Part shown: one piece after another, positions 51,239 to 64,000 of the stretch | How positions within the stretch are numbered: the first letter of the stretch is position 1 | Layout: each line of letters opens with the position of its first letter | Source of the DNA: Lineus longissimus | Taxonomy: Eukaryota > Nemertea > Pilidiophora > Heteronemertea > Lineidae | Length of the DNA: 64,000 nt | Assembly (NCBI RefSeq): GCF_910592395.1 | Contig: NC_088323.1 | Location: 6,262,001-6,326,000 of the forward strand | Direction: 5' to 3' | Translations under genes and position numbers: made by a program | Notes under the pieces: model-generated | Database searches by the model: none | Told to the model about the DNA's origin: nothing | Seen by the model: only the letters and a program-made list of their open reading frames with translations

Positions 51239-52545
51239 GTTCATTGATATGAGAAGAAGCAAACACTGTATGAAAAATGTTCATTGATAAGAGCAGAAGC
51301 AAAGACTGCATGAAACAATGTTCATTGATAAGAGAAGAAGCAAAGACTGCATGAAACAATGTTCATTGATAAGAGAAGAAGCAACCACTGTATGAAACAA
51401 TGTTCATTGATAAGAGAAGAAGCAAAGACTGCATGAAACAATGTTCATTGATAAGAGAAGAAGCAAAGACTGCATGAAACAATGTTCATTAATAAGAGAA
51501 GAAGCAAACACTGCATGAAACAATGTTCATTGATAAGAGAAGAAGCAAAGACTGCATGAAACAATGTTCATTGATAAGAGCAGAAGCAAAGACTGCATGA
51601 AACAATGTTCATTGATAAGAGAAGAAGCAAACACTGCATGAAACAATGTTCAATGATAACAGAATAAGCAAACACTGTATGAAACAATGTTTAATTATAA
51701 GAAAAGCAAACACTGTATGAAACAATGTTCATTGATAAGAAGAAAGCAAACACTGCATGAAACAATGTTCATTGATAAGAGAAGCAAACAATGTATGAAA
51801 CAATGTTCATTGATAAGAGAAGAAGCAAACACTGTATGAAACAATGTTCAATGATAAGAGAAGAAACAAACACTGCATGAAACAAAAGAAACAAACACTG
51901 CATGAAACAATGTTCATTGATAAGAGAAGGAAACAATGTTCATTGATAAGAGAGGAAGCAAACACTGCATGAAACAATGTTCAATGATAACAGAAGAAGC
52001 AAAGACTGCATGAAACAATGTTCAATGATAAGAGAAGAAGCAAAGACTGCATGAAACAATGTTCATTGATAAGAGAAGCAAACAATGTATGAAACAATGT
52101 TCATTGATAAGAGAAGAAGCAAACACTGCATGAAACAATGTTCAATGATAAGAGAAAAAGCAAACACTGCATGAAACAATGTTCAATGATAACAGAAGAA
52201 GCAAACACTGCATGAAACAATGTTCAATGATAAGAGAAGAAACAAACACTTTATGAAACAATGTTCATTGATAAGAGAAGAAGCAAACACTGCATGAAAC
52301 AATGTTCAATGATAACAGAAGAAGCAAACACTGTATGAAACAATGTTCATTGATAAGAGAAGAAGCAAAGACTGCATGAAACAATGTTCATTGATAAGAG
52401 AAGAAGCAAAGACTGCATGAAACAATGTTCAATGATAAGAGAAGAAGCAAAGACTGCATGAAACAATGTTCAATGATAAGAGAAGAAACAAACACTGTAT
52501 GAAACAATGATCATTGATAAGAAGAAAGCAAACACTGCATGAAAC

Positions 52546-52620
52546 AATGATTAGAATAAGCAGACAATGATCTTTTGATACACAAGCAACAAAGTTCAAT
52601 GATTAGAAGAAGCAACAATG
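52546..52620. repeat. Satellite landmark segment, copy 2
   Basis: It runs AATGATTAGAATAAGCAGAC, ATCTTTTGATACACAAGCAA, then AGTTCAATGATTAGAAG. It differs from the 41 bp unit but shares its motifs. Confidence 0.9.
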
Positions 52621-54148
52621 TTCATTGATATGAGAAGAAGCAAACACTGTATGAAACAATGTTCATTGATAAGAGCAGAGGCAAAGACTGCATGAAACAA
52701 TGTTCATTGATAAGAGAAGAAGCAAAGACTGCATGAAACAATGTTCATTGATAAGAGAAGAAGCAAACACTGTATGAAACAATGTTCATTGATAAGAGAA
52801 GAAGCAAAGACTGCATGAAACAATGTTCATTGATAAGAGAAGAAGCAAAGACTGCATGAAACAATGTTCATTAATAAGAGAAGAAGCAAACACTGCATGA
52901 AACAATGTTCATTGATAAGAGAAGAAGCAAAGACTGCATGAAACAATGTTCATTGATAAGAGCAGAAGCAAAGACTGCATGAAACAATGTTCAATGATAA
53001 GACAAGAAGCAAACACTGTATGAAACAATGTTCATTGATAAGAGAAGAAGCAAAGACTGCATGAAACAATGTTCAATGATAACAGAATAAGCAAACACTG
53101 TATGAAACAATGTTTAATGATAAGAAAAGCAAACACTGTATGAAACAATGTTCATTGATAAGAAGAAAGCAAACACTGCATGAAACAATGTTCATTGATA
53201 AGAGAAGCAAACAATGTATGAAACAATGTTCATTGATAAGAGAAGAAGCAAACACTGTATGAAACAATGTTCATTAATAAGAGAAGAAACAAACACTGCA
53301 TGAAACAATGTTCATTGATAAGAGAAGCAAACAATGTATGAAACAATGTTCATTGATAAGAGAAGAAGCAAACACTGCATGAAACAATGTTCAATGATAA
53401 GAGAAAAAGCAAACACTGCATGAAACAATGTTCAATGATAACAGAAGAAGCAAACACTGCATGAAACAATGTTCAATGATAAGAGAAGAAACAAACACTG
53501 CATGAAACAAAAGAAACAAACACTGCATGAAACAATGTTCATTGATAAGAGAAGCAAACACTGCATGAAACAATGTTCATTGATAAGAGAGGAAGCAAAC
53601 ACTGCATGAAACAATGTTCAATGATAACAGAAGAAGCAAAGACTGCATGAAACAATGTTCAATGATAAGAGAAGAAGCAAAGACTGCATGAAACAATGTT
53701 CATTGATAAGAGAAGCAAACAATGTATGAAACAATGTTCATTGATAAGAGAAGAAGCAAACACTGCATGAAACAATGTTCAATGATAAGAGAAAAAGCAA
53801 ACACTGCATGAAACAATGTTCAATGATAACAGAAGAAGCAAACACTGCATGAAACAATGTTCAATGATAAGAGAAGAAACAAACACTGCATGAAACAAAA
53901 GAAACAAACACTGCATGAAACAATGTTCACAGATAAGAGAAGCAAACACTGCATGAAACAATGTTCATTGATAAGAGAAGAAGCAAAGACTGCATGAAAC
54001 AATGTTCAATGATAACAGAAGAAGCAAACACTGTATGAAACAATGTTCAGTGATAAGAGAAGAAGCAAAGACTGTATGAAACAATGTTCAGTGATAAGAA
54101 AAGGAAACAATGTTCATTGATAAGAAGAAAGCAGACACTGCATGAAAC

Positions 54149-54220
54149 AATGATTAGAATAAGCAGACAATGATCTTTTGATACACAAGCAACAAAGTTC
54201 AATGATTAGAAGAAGCAACA
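54149..54220. repeat. Satellite landmark segment, copy 3
   Basis: Same segment as at 52546, 1,603 bp further on. Confidence 0.9.
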
Positions 54221-55157
54221 ATGTTCAATGATAAGAGAAGAAGCAAACACTGCATGAAACAATGTTCAATGATAACATAAGAAGCAAAGACTGCATGAAA
54301 CAATGTTCAATGATAAGAGAAGAAGCAAAGACTGCATGAAACAATGTTCATTGATAAGAGAAGAAGCAAACACTGCATGAAACAATGTTCAATGATAACA
54401 GAAGAAGCAAACACTGCATGAAACAATGTTCAATGATAACAGAAGAAGCAAAGACTGCATGAAACAGAAGAAGCAAACACTGCATGAAACAATGTTCAAT
54501 GATAAGAGAAGAAGCAAACACTGCATGAAACAATGTTCAATGATAACAGAAGAAGCAAACACTGCATGAAACAATGTTCAATGATAACAGAAGAAGCAAA
54601 GACTGCATGAAACAGAAGAAGCAAACACTGTATGAAATAATGTTCAATGATAAGACGAGAAGCAACACTGCATGAAACAATGTTCATTGATAAGAGAAGA
54701 AACAAACGCTGCATGAAACAAAAGAAGCAAACACTGTATGAAACAATGTTCAATGATAAGAGAAAAAGCAAACACTGCATGAAACAATGTTCAATGATAA
54801 CAGAAGAAGCAAACACTGCATGAAACAATGTTCAATGATAAGAGAAGAAACAAACACTGCATGAAACAAAAGAAACAAACACTGCATGAAACAATGTTCA
54901 TTGATAAGAGAAGCAAACACTGCATGAAACAATGTTCATTGATAAGAGAGGAAGCAAACACTGCATGAAACAATGTTCAATGATAACAGAAGAAGCAAAG
55001 ACTGCATGAAACAATGTTCAATGATAAGAGAAGAAGCAAAGACTGCATGAAACAATGTTCATTGATAAGAGAAGCAAACAATGTATGAAACAATGTTCAG
55101 TGATAAGAAAAGGAAACAATGTTCATTGATAAGAAGAAAGCAGACACTGCATGAAAC

Positions 55158-55230
55158 AATGATTACAATAAGCAGACAATGATCTTTTGATACACAAGCA
55201 ACAAAGTTCAATGATTAGAAGAAGCAACAG
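55158..55230. repeat. Satellite landmark segment, copy 4
   Basis: Same segment with ATTACAATAAG in place of ATTAGAATAAG. Confidence 0.9.
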
Positions 55231-56765
55231 TGTTCAATGATAAGAAAAGAAGCAAACACTGCATGAAACAATGTTCAATGATAACAGAAGAAGCAAAGAC
55301 TGCATGAAACAATGTTCAATGATAAGAGAAGAAGCAAAGACTGCATGAAACAATGTTCATTGATAAGGAAGAAGCAAACACTGCATGAAACAATGTTCAA
55401 TGATAACAGAAGAAGCAAACACTGCATGAAACAATGTTCAATGATAACAGAAGAAGCAAAGACTGCATGAAACAGAAGAAGCAAACACTGCATGAAACAA
55501 TGTTCAATGATAAGAGAAGAAGCAAACACTGCATGAAACAATGTTCAATGATAACAGAAGAAGCAAACACTGCATGAAACAATGTTCAATGATAACAGAA
55601 GAAGCAAAGACTACATGAAACAGAAGAAGCAAACACTGTATGAAATAATGTTCAATGATAAGACGAGAAGCAACACTGCATGAAACAATGTTCATTGATA
55701 AGAGAAGAAACAAACGCTGCATGAAACAAAAGAAGCAAACACTGTATGAAACAATGTTCAATGATAAGACGAGAAGCAACACTGCATGAAACAATGTTCA
55801 TTGATAAGAGAAGAAACAAACGCTGCATGAAACAAAAGAAGCAAACACTGTATGAAACAATGTTCATTGATAAGAGAAGAAACAAACACTGCATGAAACA
55901 GAAGAAGCGAACACTGCATGAAACAATGTTCAATGATAAGAGAGGAAACAAACACTGCATGAAACAATGTTCATTGATAAGAGAAGAAGCAAACACTGCA
56001 TGAAACAATGTTCATTGATAAGAGAAGAAGCAAACACTGCATGAAACAATGTTCATTGATAAGAGAAGAAGCAAGTACTGTATGAAACAATGCTCATTGA
56101 TAAGAGAAAAAGCAAACACTGCATGAAACAATGTTCAATGATAAGAGAAGAAACAAACACTGCATGAAACAAAAGAAACAAACACTGCATGAAACAATGT
56201 TCACAGATAAGAGAAGCAAACACTGCATGAAACAATGTTCATTGATAACAGAAGAAGCAAACACTGCATGAAACAATGTTCATTGATAAGAGAAGAAGCA
56301 AACACTGCATGAAACAATGTTCATTGATAAGAGAAGAAGCAAGTACTGTATGAAACAATGCTCATTGATAAGAGAAAAAGCAAACACTGCATGAAACAAT
56401 GTTCAATGTTAAGAGAAGAAACAAACACTGCATGAAACAAAAGAAACAAACACTGCATGAAACAATGTTCACAGATAAGAGAAGCAAACACTGCATGAAA
56501 CAATGTTCATTGATAAGAGAAGAAGCAAACACTGCATGAAACAATGTTCAATGATAACAGAAGAAGCAAACACTGTATGAAACAATGTTCATTGATAAGA
56601 GAAGAAGCAAACACTGCATGAAACAATGTTCAATGATAACAGAAGAAGCAAACACTGCATGAAACAATGTTCAATGATAAGAGAAGAAACAAACACTGCA
56701 TGAAACAAACACTGCATGAAACAATGTTCATTGATAAGAGAAGCAAACACTGCATGAAACAATGT

Positions 56766-59700
56766 TCAATGATAAGAGAAGAAACAAACACTGCATGAAA
56801 CAATGTTCAATGATAAGAGAAGAAACAAACACTGCATGAAACAAAAGAAACAAACACTGCATGAAACAATGTTCATTGATAAGAGAAGCAAACACTGCAT
56901 GAAACAATGTTCATTGATAAGAGAGGAAGCAAACACTGCATGAAACAATGTTCATTGATAAGAGAAGAAGCAAGTACTGTATGAAACAATGCTCATTGAT
57001 AAGAGAAAAAGCAAACACTGCATGAAACAATGTTCAATGATAAGAGAAGAAACAAACACTGCATGAAACAAAAGAAACAAACACTGCATGAAACAATGTT
57101 CACAGATAAGAGAAGCAAACACTGCATGAAACAATGTTCATTGATAAGAGAAGCAAACACTGCATGAAACAATGTTCAATGATAAGAGAAGAAACAAACA
57201 CTGCATGAAACAATGTTCAATGATAAGAGAAGAAACAAACACTGCATGAAACAAAAGAAACAAACACTGCATGAAACAATGTTCATTGATAAGAGATGCA
57301 AACACTGCATGAAACAATGTTCATTGATAAGAGAGGAAGCAAACACTGCATGAAACAATGTTCATTGATAAGAGAAGAAGCAAGTACTGTATGAAACAAT
57401 GTTCATTGATAAGACGAGAAGCAACACTGCATGAAACAATGTTCATTGATAAGAGAAGAAACAAACGCTGCATGAAACAAAAGAAGCAAACACTGTATGA
57501 AACAATGTTCAATGATAAGACGAGAAGCAACACTGCATGAAACAATGTTCATTGATAAGAGAAGAAACAAACGCTGCATGAAACAAAAGAAGCAAACACT
57601 GTATGAAACAATGTTCATTGATAAGAGAAGAAACAAACACTGCATGAAACAGAAGAAGCGAACACTGCATGAAACAATGTTCAATGATAAGAGAGGAAAC
57701 AAACACTGCATGAAACAATGTTCATTGATAAGAGAGGAAGCAAACACTGCATGAAACAATGTTCATTGATAAGAGAAGAAGCAAACACTGCATGAAACAA
57801 TGTTCATTGATAAGAGAAGAAGCAAGTACTGTATGAAACAATGCTCATTGATAAGAGAAAAAGCAAACACTGCATGAAACAATGTTCAATGATAAGAGAA
57901 GAAACAAACACTGCATGAAACAAAAGAAACAAACACTGCATGAAACAATGTTCACAGATAAGAGAAGCAAACACTGCATGAAACAATGTTCATTGATAAG
58001 AGAAGAAGCAAACACTGCATGAAACAATGTTCAATGATAACAGAAGAAGCAAACACTGTATGAAACAATGTTCATTGATAAGAGAAGAAGCAAAGACTGC
58101 ATGAAACAATGTTCAATGATAAGAGAAGAAGCAAAGACTGCATGAAACAATGTTCAATGATAAGAGAAGAAGCAAACACTTTATGAAACAATGTTCATTG
58201 ATAAGAGAAGAAGCAAACCCTGCATGAAACAATGTTCAATGATAACAGAAGAAGCAAACACTGTATGAAACAATGTTCATTGATAAGAGAAGCAAACAAT
58301 GTATGAAACAATGTTCATTGATAAGAGAAGAAGCAAACACTGCATGAAACAATGTTCAATGATAACAGAAAAAGCAAACACTGCATGAAACAATGTTCAA
58401 TGATAACAGAAGAAGCAAACACTGCATGAAACAATGTTCAATGATAACAGAAGAAGCAAACACTGCATGAAACAATGTTCAATGATAAGAGAAGAAACAA
58501 ACACTGCATGAAACAAAAGAAACAAACACTGCATGAAACAATGTTCATTGATAAGAGAAGCAAACACTGCATGAAACAATGTTCATTGATAAGAGAGGAA
58601 GCAAACACTGCATGAAACAATGTTCAATGATAACAGAAGAAGCAAAGACTGCATGAAACAATGTTCAATGATAAGAGAAGAAGCAAAGACTGCATGAAAC
58701 AATGTTCATTGATAAGAGAAGCAAACAATGTATGAAACAATGTTCATTGATAAGAGAAGAAGCAAACACTGCATGAAACAATGTTCAATGATAAGAGAAA
58801 AAGCAAACACTGCATGAAACAATGTTCAATGATAACAGAAGAAGCAAACACTGCATGAAACAATGTTCAATGATAAGAGAAGAAACAAACACTGCATGAA
58901 ACAAAAGAAACAAACACTGCATGAAACAATGTTCACAGATAAGAGAAGCAAACACTGCATGAAACAATGTTCATTGATAAGAGAAGAAGCAAAGACTGCA
59001 TGAAACAATGTTCAATGATAACAGAAGAAGCAAACACTGTATGAAACAATGTTCAGTGATAAGAGAAGAAGCAAAGACTGTATGAAACAATGTTCAGTGA
59101 TAAGAAAAGGAAACAATGTTCATTGATAAGAAGAAAGCAGACACTGCATGAAACAATGTTCAATGATAACAGAAGAAGCAAACACTGCATGAAACAATGT
59201 TCAATGATAAGAGAAGAAACAAACACTGTATGAAACAAACACTGCATGAAACAATGTTCATTGATAAGAGAAGCAAACACTGCATGAAACAATGTTCAAT
59301 GATAAGAGAAGAAACAAACACTGCATGAAACAATGTTCAATGATAAGAGAAGAAACAAACACTGCATGAAACAAAAGAAACAAACACTGCATGAAACAAT
59401 GTTCATTGATAAGAGAAGCAAACACTGCATGAAACAATGTTCATTGATAAGAGAGGAAGCAAACACTGCATGAAACAATGTTCATTGATAAGAGAAGAAG
59501 CAAGTACTGTATGAAACAATGCTCATTGATAAGAGAAAAAGCAAACACTGCATGAAACAATGTTCAATGATAAGAGAAGAAACAAACACTGCATGAAACA
59601 AAAGAAACAAACACTGCATGAAACAATGTTCACAGATAAGAGAAGCAAACACTGCATGAAACAATGTTCATTGATAAGAGAAGCAAACACTGCATGAAAC

Positions 59701-60557
59701 AATGTTCAATGATAAGAGAAGAAACAAACACTGCATGAAACAATGTTCAATGATAAGAGAAGAAACAAACACTGCATGAAACAAAAGAAACAAACACTGC
59801 ATGAAACAATGTTCATTGATAAGAGAAGCAAACACTGCATGAAACAATGTTCATTGATAAGAGAGGAAGCAAACACTGCATGAAACAATGTTCATTGATA
59901 AGAGAAGAAGCAAGTACTGTATGAAACAATGTTCATTGATAAGACGAGAAGCAACACTGCATGAAACAATGTTCATTGATAAGAGAAGAAACAAACGCTG
60001 CATGAAACAAAAGAAGCAAACACTGTATGAAACAATGTTCAATGATAAGACGAGAAGCAACACTGCATGAAACAATGTTCATTGATAAGAGAAGAAACAA
60101 ACGCTGCATGAAACAAAAGAAGCAAACACTGTATGAAACAATGTTCATTGATAAGAGAAGAAACAAACACTGCATGAAACAGAAGAAGCGAACACTGCAT
60201 GAAACAATGTTCAATGATAAGAGAGGAAACAAACACTGCATGAAACAATGTTCATTGATAAGAGAGGAAGCAAACACTGCATGAAACAATGTTCATTGAT
60301 AAGAGAAGAAGCAAACACTGCATGAAACAATGTTCATTGATAAGAGAAGAAGCAAGTACTGTATGAAACAATGCTCATTGATAAGAGAAAAAGCAAACAC
60401 TGCATGAAACAATGTTCAATGATAAGAGAAGAAACAAACACTGCATGAAACAAAAGAAACAAACACTGCATGAAACAATGTTCACAGATAAGAGAAGCAA
60501 ACACTGCATGAAACAATGTTCATTGATAAGAGAAGAAGCAAACACTGCATGAAACAA
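56766..60557. repeat. 2,530 bp block duplication inside the satellite
   Basis: Anchor strings at 56766, 56952, 57176, 57403 and 57804 recur at exactly +2,530 bp (59296, 59482, 59706, 59933, 60334). The next stretch (58397-59008) recurs at +2,609 (61006-61617), so the register shifts by 79 bp at a later junction. Confidence 0.85.
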
Positions 60558-61762
60558 TGTTCAATGATAACAGAAGAAGCAAACACTGTATGAAACAATG
60601 TTCATTGATAAGAGAAGAAGCAAAGACTGCATGAAACAATGTTCAATGATAAGAGAAGAAGCAAAGACTGCATGAAACAATGTTCAATGATAAGAGAAGA
60701 AGCAAACACTTTATGAAACAATGTTCATTGATAAGAGAAGAAGCAAACACTGCATGAAACAATGTTCAATGATAACAGAAGAAGCAAACACTGTATGAAA
60801 CAATGTTCATTGATAAGAGAAGCAAACAATGTATGAAACAATGTTCATTGATAAGAGAAGAAGCAAACACTGTATGAAACAATGTTCATTGATAAGAGAA
60901 GAAACAAACACTGCATGAAACAATGTTCATTGATAAGAGAAGCAAACAATGTATGAAACAATGTTCATTGATAAGAGAAGAAGCAAACACTGCATGAAAC
61001 AATGTTCAATGATAAGAGAAAAAGCAAACACTGCATGAAACAATGTTCAATGATAACAGAAGAAGCAAACACTGCATGAAACAATGTTCAATGATAAGAG
61101 AAGAAACAAACACTGCATGAAACAAAAGAAACAAACACTGCATGAAACAATGTTCATTGATAAGAGAAGCAAACACTGCATGAAACAATGTTCATTGATA
61201 AGAGAGGAAGCAAACACTGCATGAAACAATGTTCAATGATAACAGAAGAAGCAAAGACTGCATGAAACAATGTTCAATGATAAGAGAAGAAGCAAAGACT
61301 GCATGAAACAATGTTCATTGATAAGAGAAGCAAACAATGTATGAAACAATGTTCATTGATAAGAGAAGAAGCAAACACTGCATGAAACAATGTTCAATGA
61401 TAAGAGAAAAAGCAAACACTGCATGAAACAATGTTCAATGATAACAGAAGAAGCAAACACTGCATGAAACAATGTTCAATGATAAGAGAAGAAACAAACA
61501 CTGCATGAAACAAAAGAAACAAACACTGCATGAAACAATGTTCACAGATAAGAGAAGCAAACACTGCATGAAACAATGTTCATTGATAAGAGAAGAAGCA
61601 AAGACTGCATGAAACAATGTTCAATGATAACAGAAGAAGCAAACACTGTATGAAACAATGTTCAGTGATAAGAGAAGAAGCAAAGACTGTATGAAACAAT
61701 GTTCAGTGATAAGAAAAGGAAACAATGTTCATTGATAAGAAGAAAGCAAACACTGCATGAAA

Positions 61763-61835
61763 CAATGATTAGAATAAGCAGACAATGATCTTTTGATACA
61801 CAAGCAACAAAGTTCAATGATTAGAAGAAGCAACT
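61763..61835. repeat. Satellite landmark segment, copy 5
   Basis: Same segment; it ends CAACTATG rather than CAACAATG. Confidence 0.9.
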
Positions 61836-63368
61836 ATGTTCAATGATAAGAGAAGAAGCAAACACTGCATGAAACAATGTTCAATGATAACAGAAGAAGC
61901 AAAGACTGCATGAAACAATGTTCAATGATAAGAGAAGAAGCAAAGACTGCATGAAACAATGTTCATTGATAAGAGAAGAAGCAAACACTGCATGAAACAA
62001 TGTTCAATGATAACAGAAGAAGCAAACACTGCATGAAACAATGTTCAATGATAACAGAAGAAGCAAAGACTGCATGAAACAGAAGAAGCAAACACTGCAT
62101 GAAACAATGTTCAATGATAAGAGAAGAAGCAAACACTGCATGAAACAATGTTCAATGATAACAGAAGAAGCAAACACTGCATGAAACAATGTTCAATGAT
62201 AACAGAAGAAGCAAAGACTGCATGAAACAGAAGAAGCAAACACTGTATGAAATAATGTTCAATGATAAGACGAGAAGCAACACTGCATGAAACAATGTTC
62301 ATTGATAAGAGAAGAAACAAACGCTGCATGAAACAAAAGAAGCAAACACTGTATGAAACAATGTTCAATGATAAGACGAGAAGCAACACTGCATGAAACA
62401 ATGTTCATTGATAAGAGAAGAAACAAACGCTGCATGAAACAAAAGAAGCAAACACTGTATGAAACAATGTTCATTGATAAGAGAAGAAACAAACACTGCA
62501 TGAAACAGAAGAAGCGAACACTGCATGAAACAATGTTCAATGATAAGAGAGGAAACAAACACTGCATGAAACAATGTTCATTGATAAGAGAGGAAGCAAA
62601 CACTGCATGAAACAATGTTCATTGATAAGAGAAGAAGCAAACACTGCATGAAACAATGTTCATTGATAAGAGAAGAAGCAAGTACTGTATGAAACAATGC
62701 TCATTGATAAGAGAAAAAGCAAACACTGCATGAAACAATGTTCAATGATAAGAGAAGAAACAAACACTGCATGAAACAAAAGAAACAAACACTGCATGAA
62801 ACAATGTTCACAGATAAGAGAAGCAAACACTGCATGAAACAATGTTCATTGATAAGAGAAGAAGCAAACACTGCATGAAACAATGTTCAATGATAACAGA
62901 AGAAGCAAACACTGTATGAAACAATGTTCATTGATAAGAGAAGAAGCAAAGACTGCATTAAACAATGTTCAATGATAAGAGAAGAAGCAAAGACTGCATG
63001 AAACAATGTTCAATGATAAGAGAAGAAGCAAACACTTTATGAAACAATGTTCATTGATAAGAGAAGAAGCAAACACTGCATGAAACAATGTTCAATGATA
63101 ACAGAAGAAGCAAACACTGTATGAAACAATGTTCATTGATAAGAGAAGAAGCAAAGACTGCATGAAACAATGTTCATTGATAAGAGAAGAAGCAAAGACT
63201 GCATGAAACAATGTTCAATGATAAGAGAAGAAGCAAAGACTGCATGAAACAATGTTCAATGATAAGAGAAGAAACAAACACTGTATGAAACAATGTTCAT
63301 TGATAAGAAAAGCAAACAATGTATGAAACAATGATCATTGATAAGAAGAAAGCAAACACTGCATGAAA

Positions 63369-63441
63369 CAATGATTAGAATAAGCAGACAATGATCTTTT
63401 GATACACAATCAACAAAGTTCAATGATTAGAAGAAGCAACA
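63369..63441. repeat. Satellite landmark segment, copy 6
   Basis: Same segment with CACAATCAAC in place of CACAAGCAAC, 1,606 bp after copy 5. That is close to the 1,603 bp between copies 2 and 3. Confidence 0.9.
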
Positions 63442-64000
63442 ATGTTCATTGATATGAGAAGAAGCAAACACTGTATGAAACAATGTTCATTGATAAGAGA
63501 AGAAGCAAAGACTGCATGAAACAATGTTCAATGATAAGAGAAGAAACAAACACTGCATGAAACAAAAGAAACAAACACTGCATGAAACAATGTTCAATGA
63601 TAACAGAAGAAGCAAACACTGCATGAAACAATGTTCAATGATAACAGAAGAAGCAAAGACTGCATGAAACAGAAGAAGCAAACACTGTATGAAACAATGT
63701 TCAATGATAAGACGAGAAGCAACACTGCATGAAACAATGTTCATTGATAACAGAAGAAGCAAAGACTGCATGAAACAGAAGAAGCAAACACTGTATGAAA
63801 CAATGTTCATTGATAAGAGAGGAAGCAAACACTGCATGAAACAATGTTCATTGATAAGAGAAGAAGCAAACACTGCATGAAACAATGTTCATTGATAAGA
63901 GAGGAAGCAAACACTGCATGAAACAATGTTCATTGATAAGAGAAGAAGCAAACACTGCATGAAACAATGTTCATTGATAAGAGAAGAAGCAAGTACTGTA

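Larger units (their letters stand above)
46276..64000. repeat. 41 bp satellite array with higher-order structure, open at window end
   Basis: The whole 17.7 kb is built from a 41 bp unit, CAATGTTCATTGATAAGAGA followed by AGAAGCAAACACTGCATGAAA, roughly 430 copies. Common variants are TTCATTG/TTCAATG, AAGAGA/AACAGA, AAACACTG/AAAGACTG and GCATG/GTATG. A short 25 bp form lacking the TGTTCATTGATAAGAG part (GAAACAAAAGAAGCAAACAC type) alternates with full units. Repeats of 148 bp (three full plus one short) and blocks of 1.5-7.6 kb recur. The plus strand is about 46% A and 20% T. Open frames on both strands occur because 41 is not a multiple of three and the unit has few stops; I do not consider them genes. 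Confidence 0.99.

Noticed and set aside
46276-64000. Dozens of open frames of 60-140 codons on both strands (MFHAVFASS..., MKQCSM... types)
   Set aside because: They are translations of the 41 bp satellite, recur at every copy in several frames, and have no start context, splice structure or recognisable domain.
46276-64000. CRISPR-like appearance of regularly repeated units
   Set aside because: There are no unique spacers; the units are contiguous, AT-rich and in a eukaryotic genome with no cas genes.

Overview
The window is nuclear DNA of an animal. Its genes are split by many short GT-AG introns, and it carries DNA transposons, tRNA-derived SINEs and long satellite or minisatellite arrays. 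The two host genes that can be named are clearly metazoan. The repeats (tandem-repeat elements with CGT tracts, foldback MITEs) suggest a marine invertebrate, but the phylum cannot be fixed from this sequence alone. No bacterial operons, rRNA genes or functional tRNA genes were recognised.

Layout. 1-9600 is repeat-rich non-coding DNA: a tandem-repeat element with a CGT tract (3064-4735), MITEs, a large inverted repeat (6945-7889) and degenerate tandem repeats. 8420-13590 looks like a three-level nest of mobile DNA. The outer layer is a pair of ~250 bp inverted arms, the middle layer a candidate TTAA-flanked (piggyBac-like) MITE, and the inner layer an apparently intact 2,985 bp PIF/Harbinger element (10088-13072). 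The Harbinger element has near-perfect 36 bp TIRs and its two usual genes, a Myb/SANT-like protein and a DDE transposase, arranged tail to tail. 13600-18000 is mostly non-coding. 18067-21519 carries the last four exons of an unidentified Arg/Asp-rich protein whose phases join into one frame.

24871-32293 is a complete 16-exon EFTUD2 (Snu114/U5-116K, spliceosomal GTPase, 977 aa). Only ~130 bp after its poly(A) signal, 33107-40994 is a complete 12-exon SUGCT (mitochondrial family III CoA-transferase, 437 aa) on the same strand. SUGCT introns are loaded with insertions: a full SINE with a 13 bp target-site duplication beside the exon 5 donor, other SINE pieces, a second copy of the CGT/300 bp tandem element, and a ~67-69 bp minisatellite that grew out of the 3' end of exon 10 together with its splice donor.

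40995-46275 is intergenic, with a 40 bp minisatellite organised as 80 bp dimers (42499-43285), an older degenerate tandem array, a near-perfect 45 bp palindrome and one possible orphan exon. From 46276 to the window end (17.7 kb, still running at the edge) lies one satellite array built from a 41 bp unit. It has a 25 bp short form, 148 bp composite repeats, kilobase-scale block duplications and a recurrent ~75 bp foreign-looking landmark. This array, the nested Harbinger locus and the exon-born minisatellite are the most unusual parts of the window. The Harbinger proteins serve the element, and no functional link between them and EFTUD2 or SUGCT is implied.
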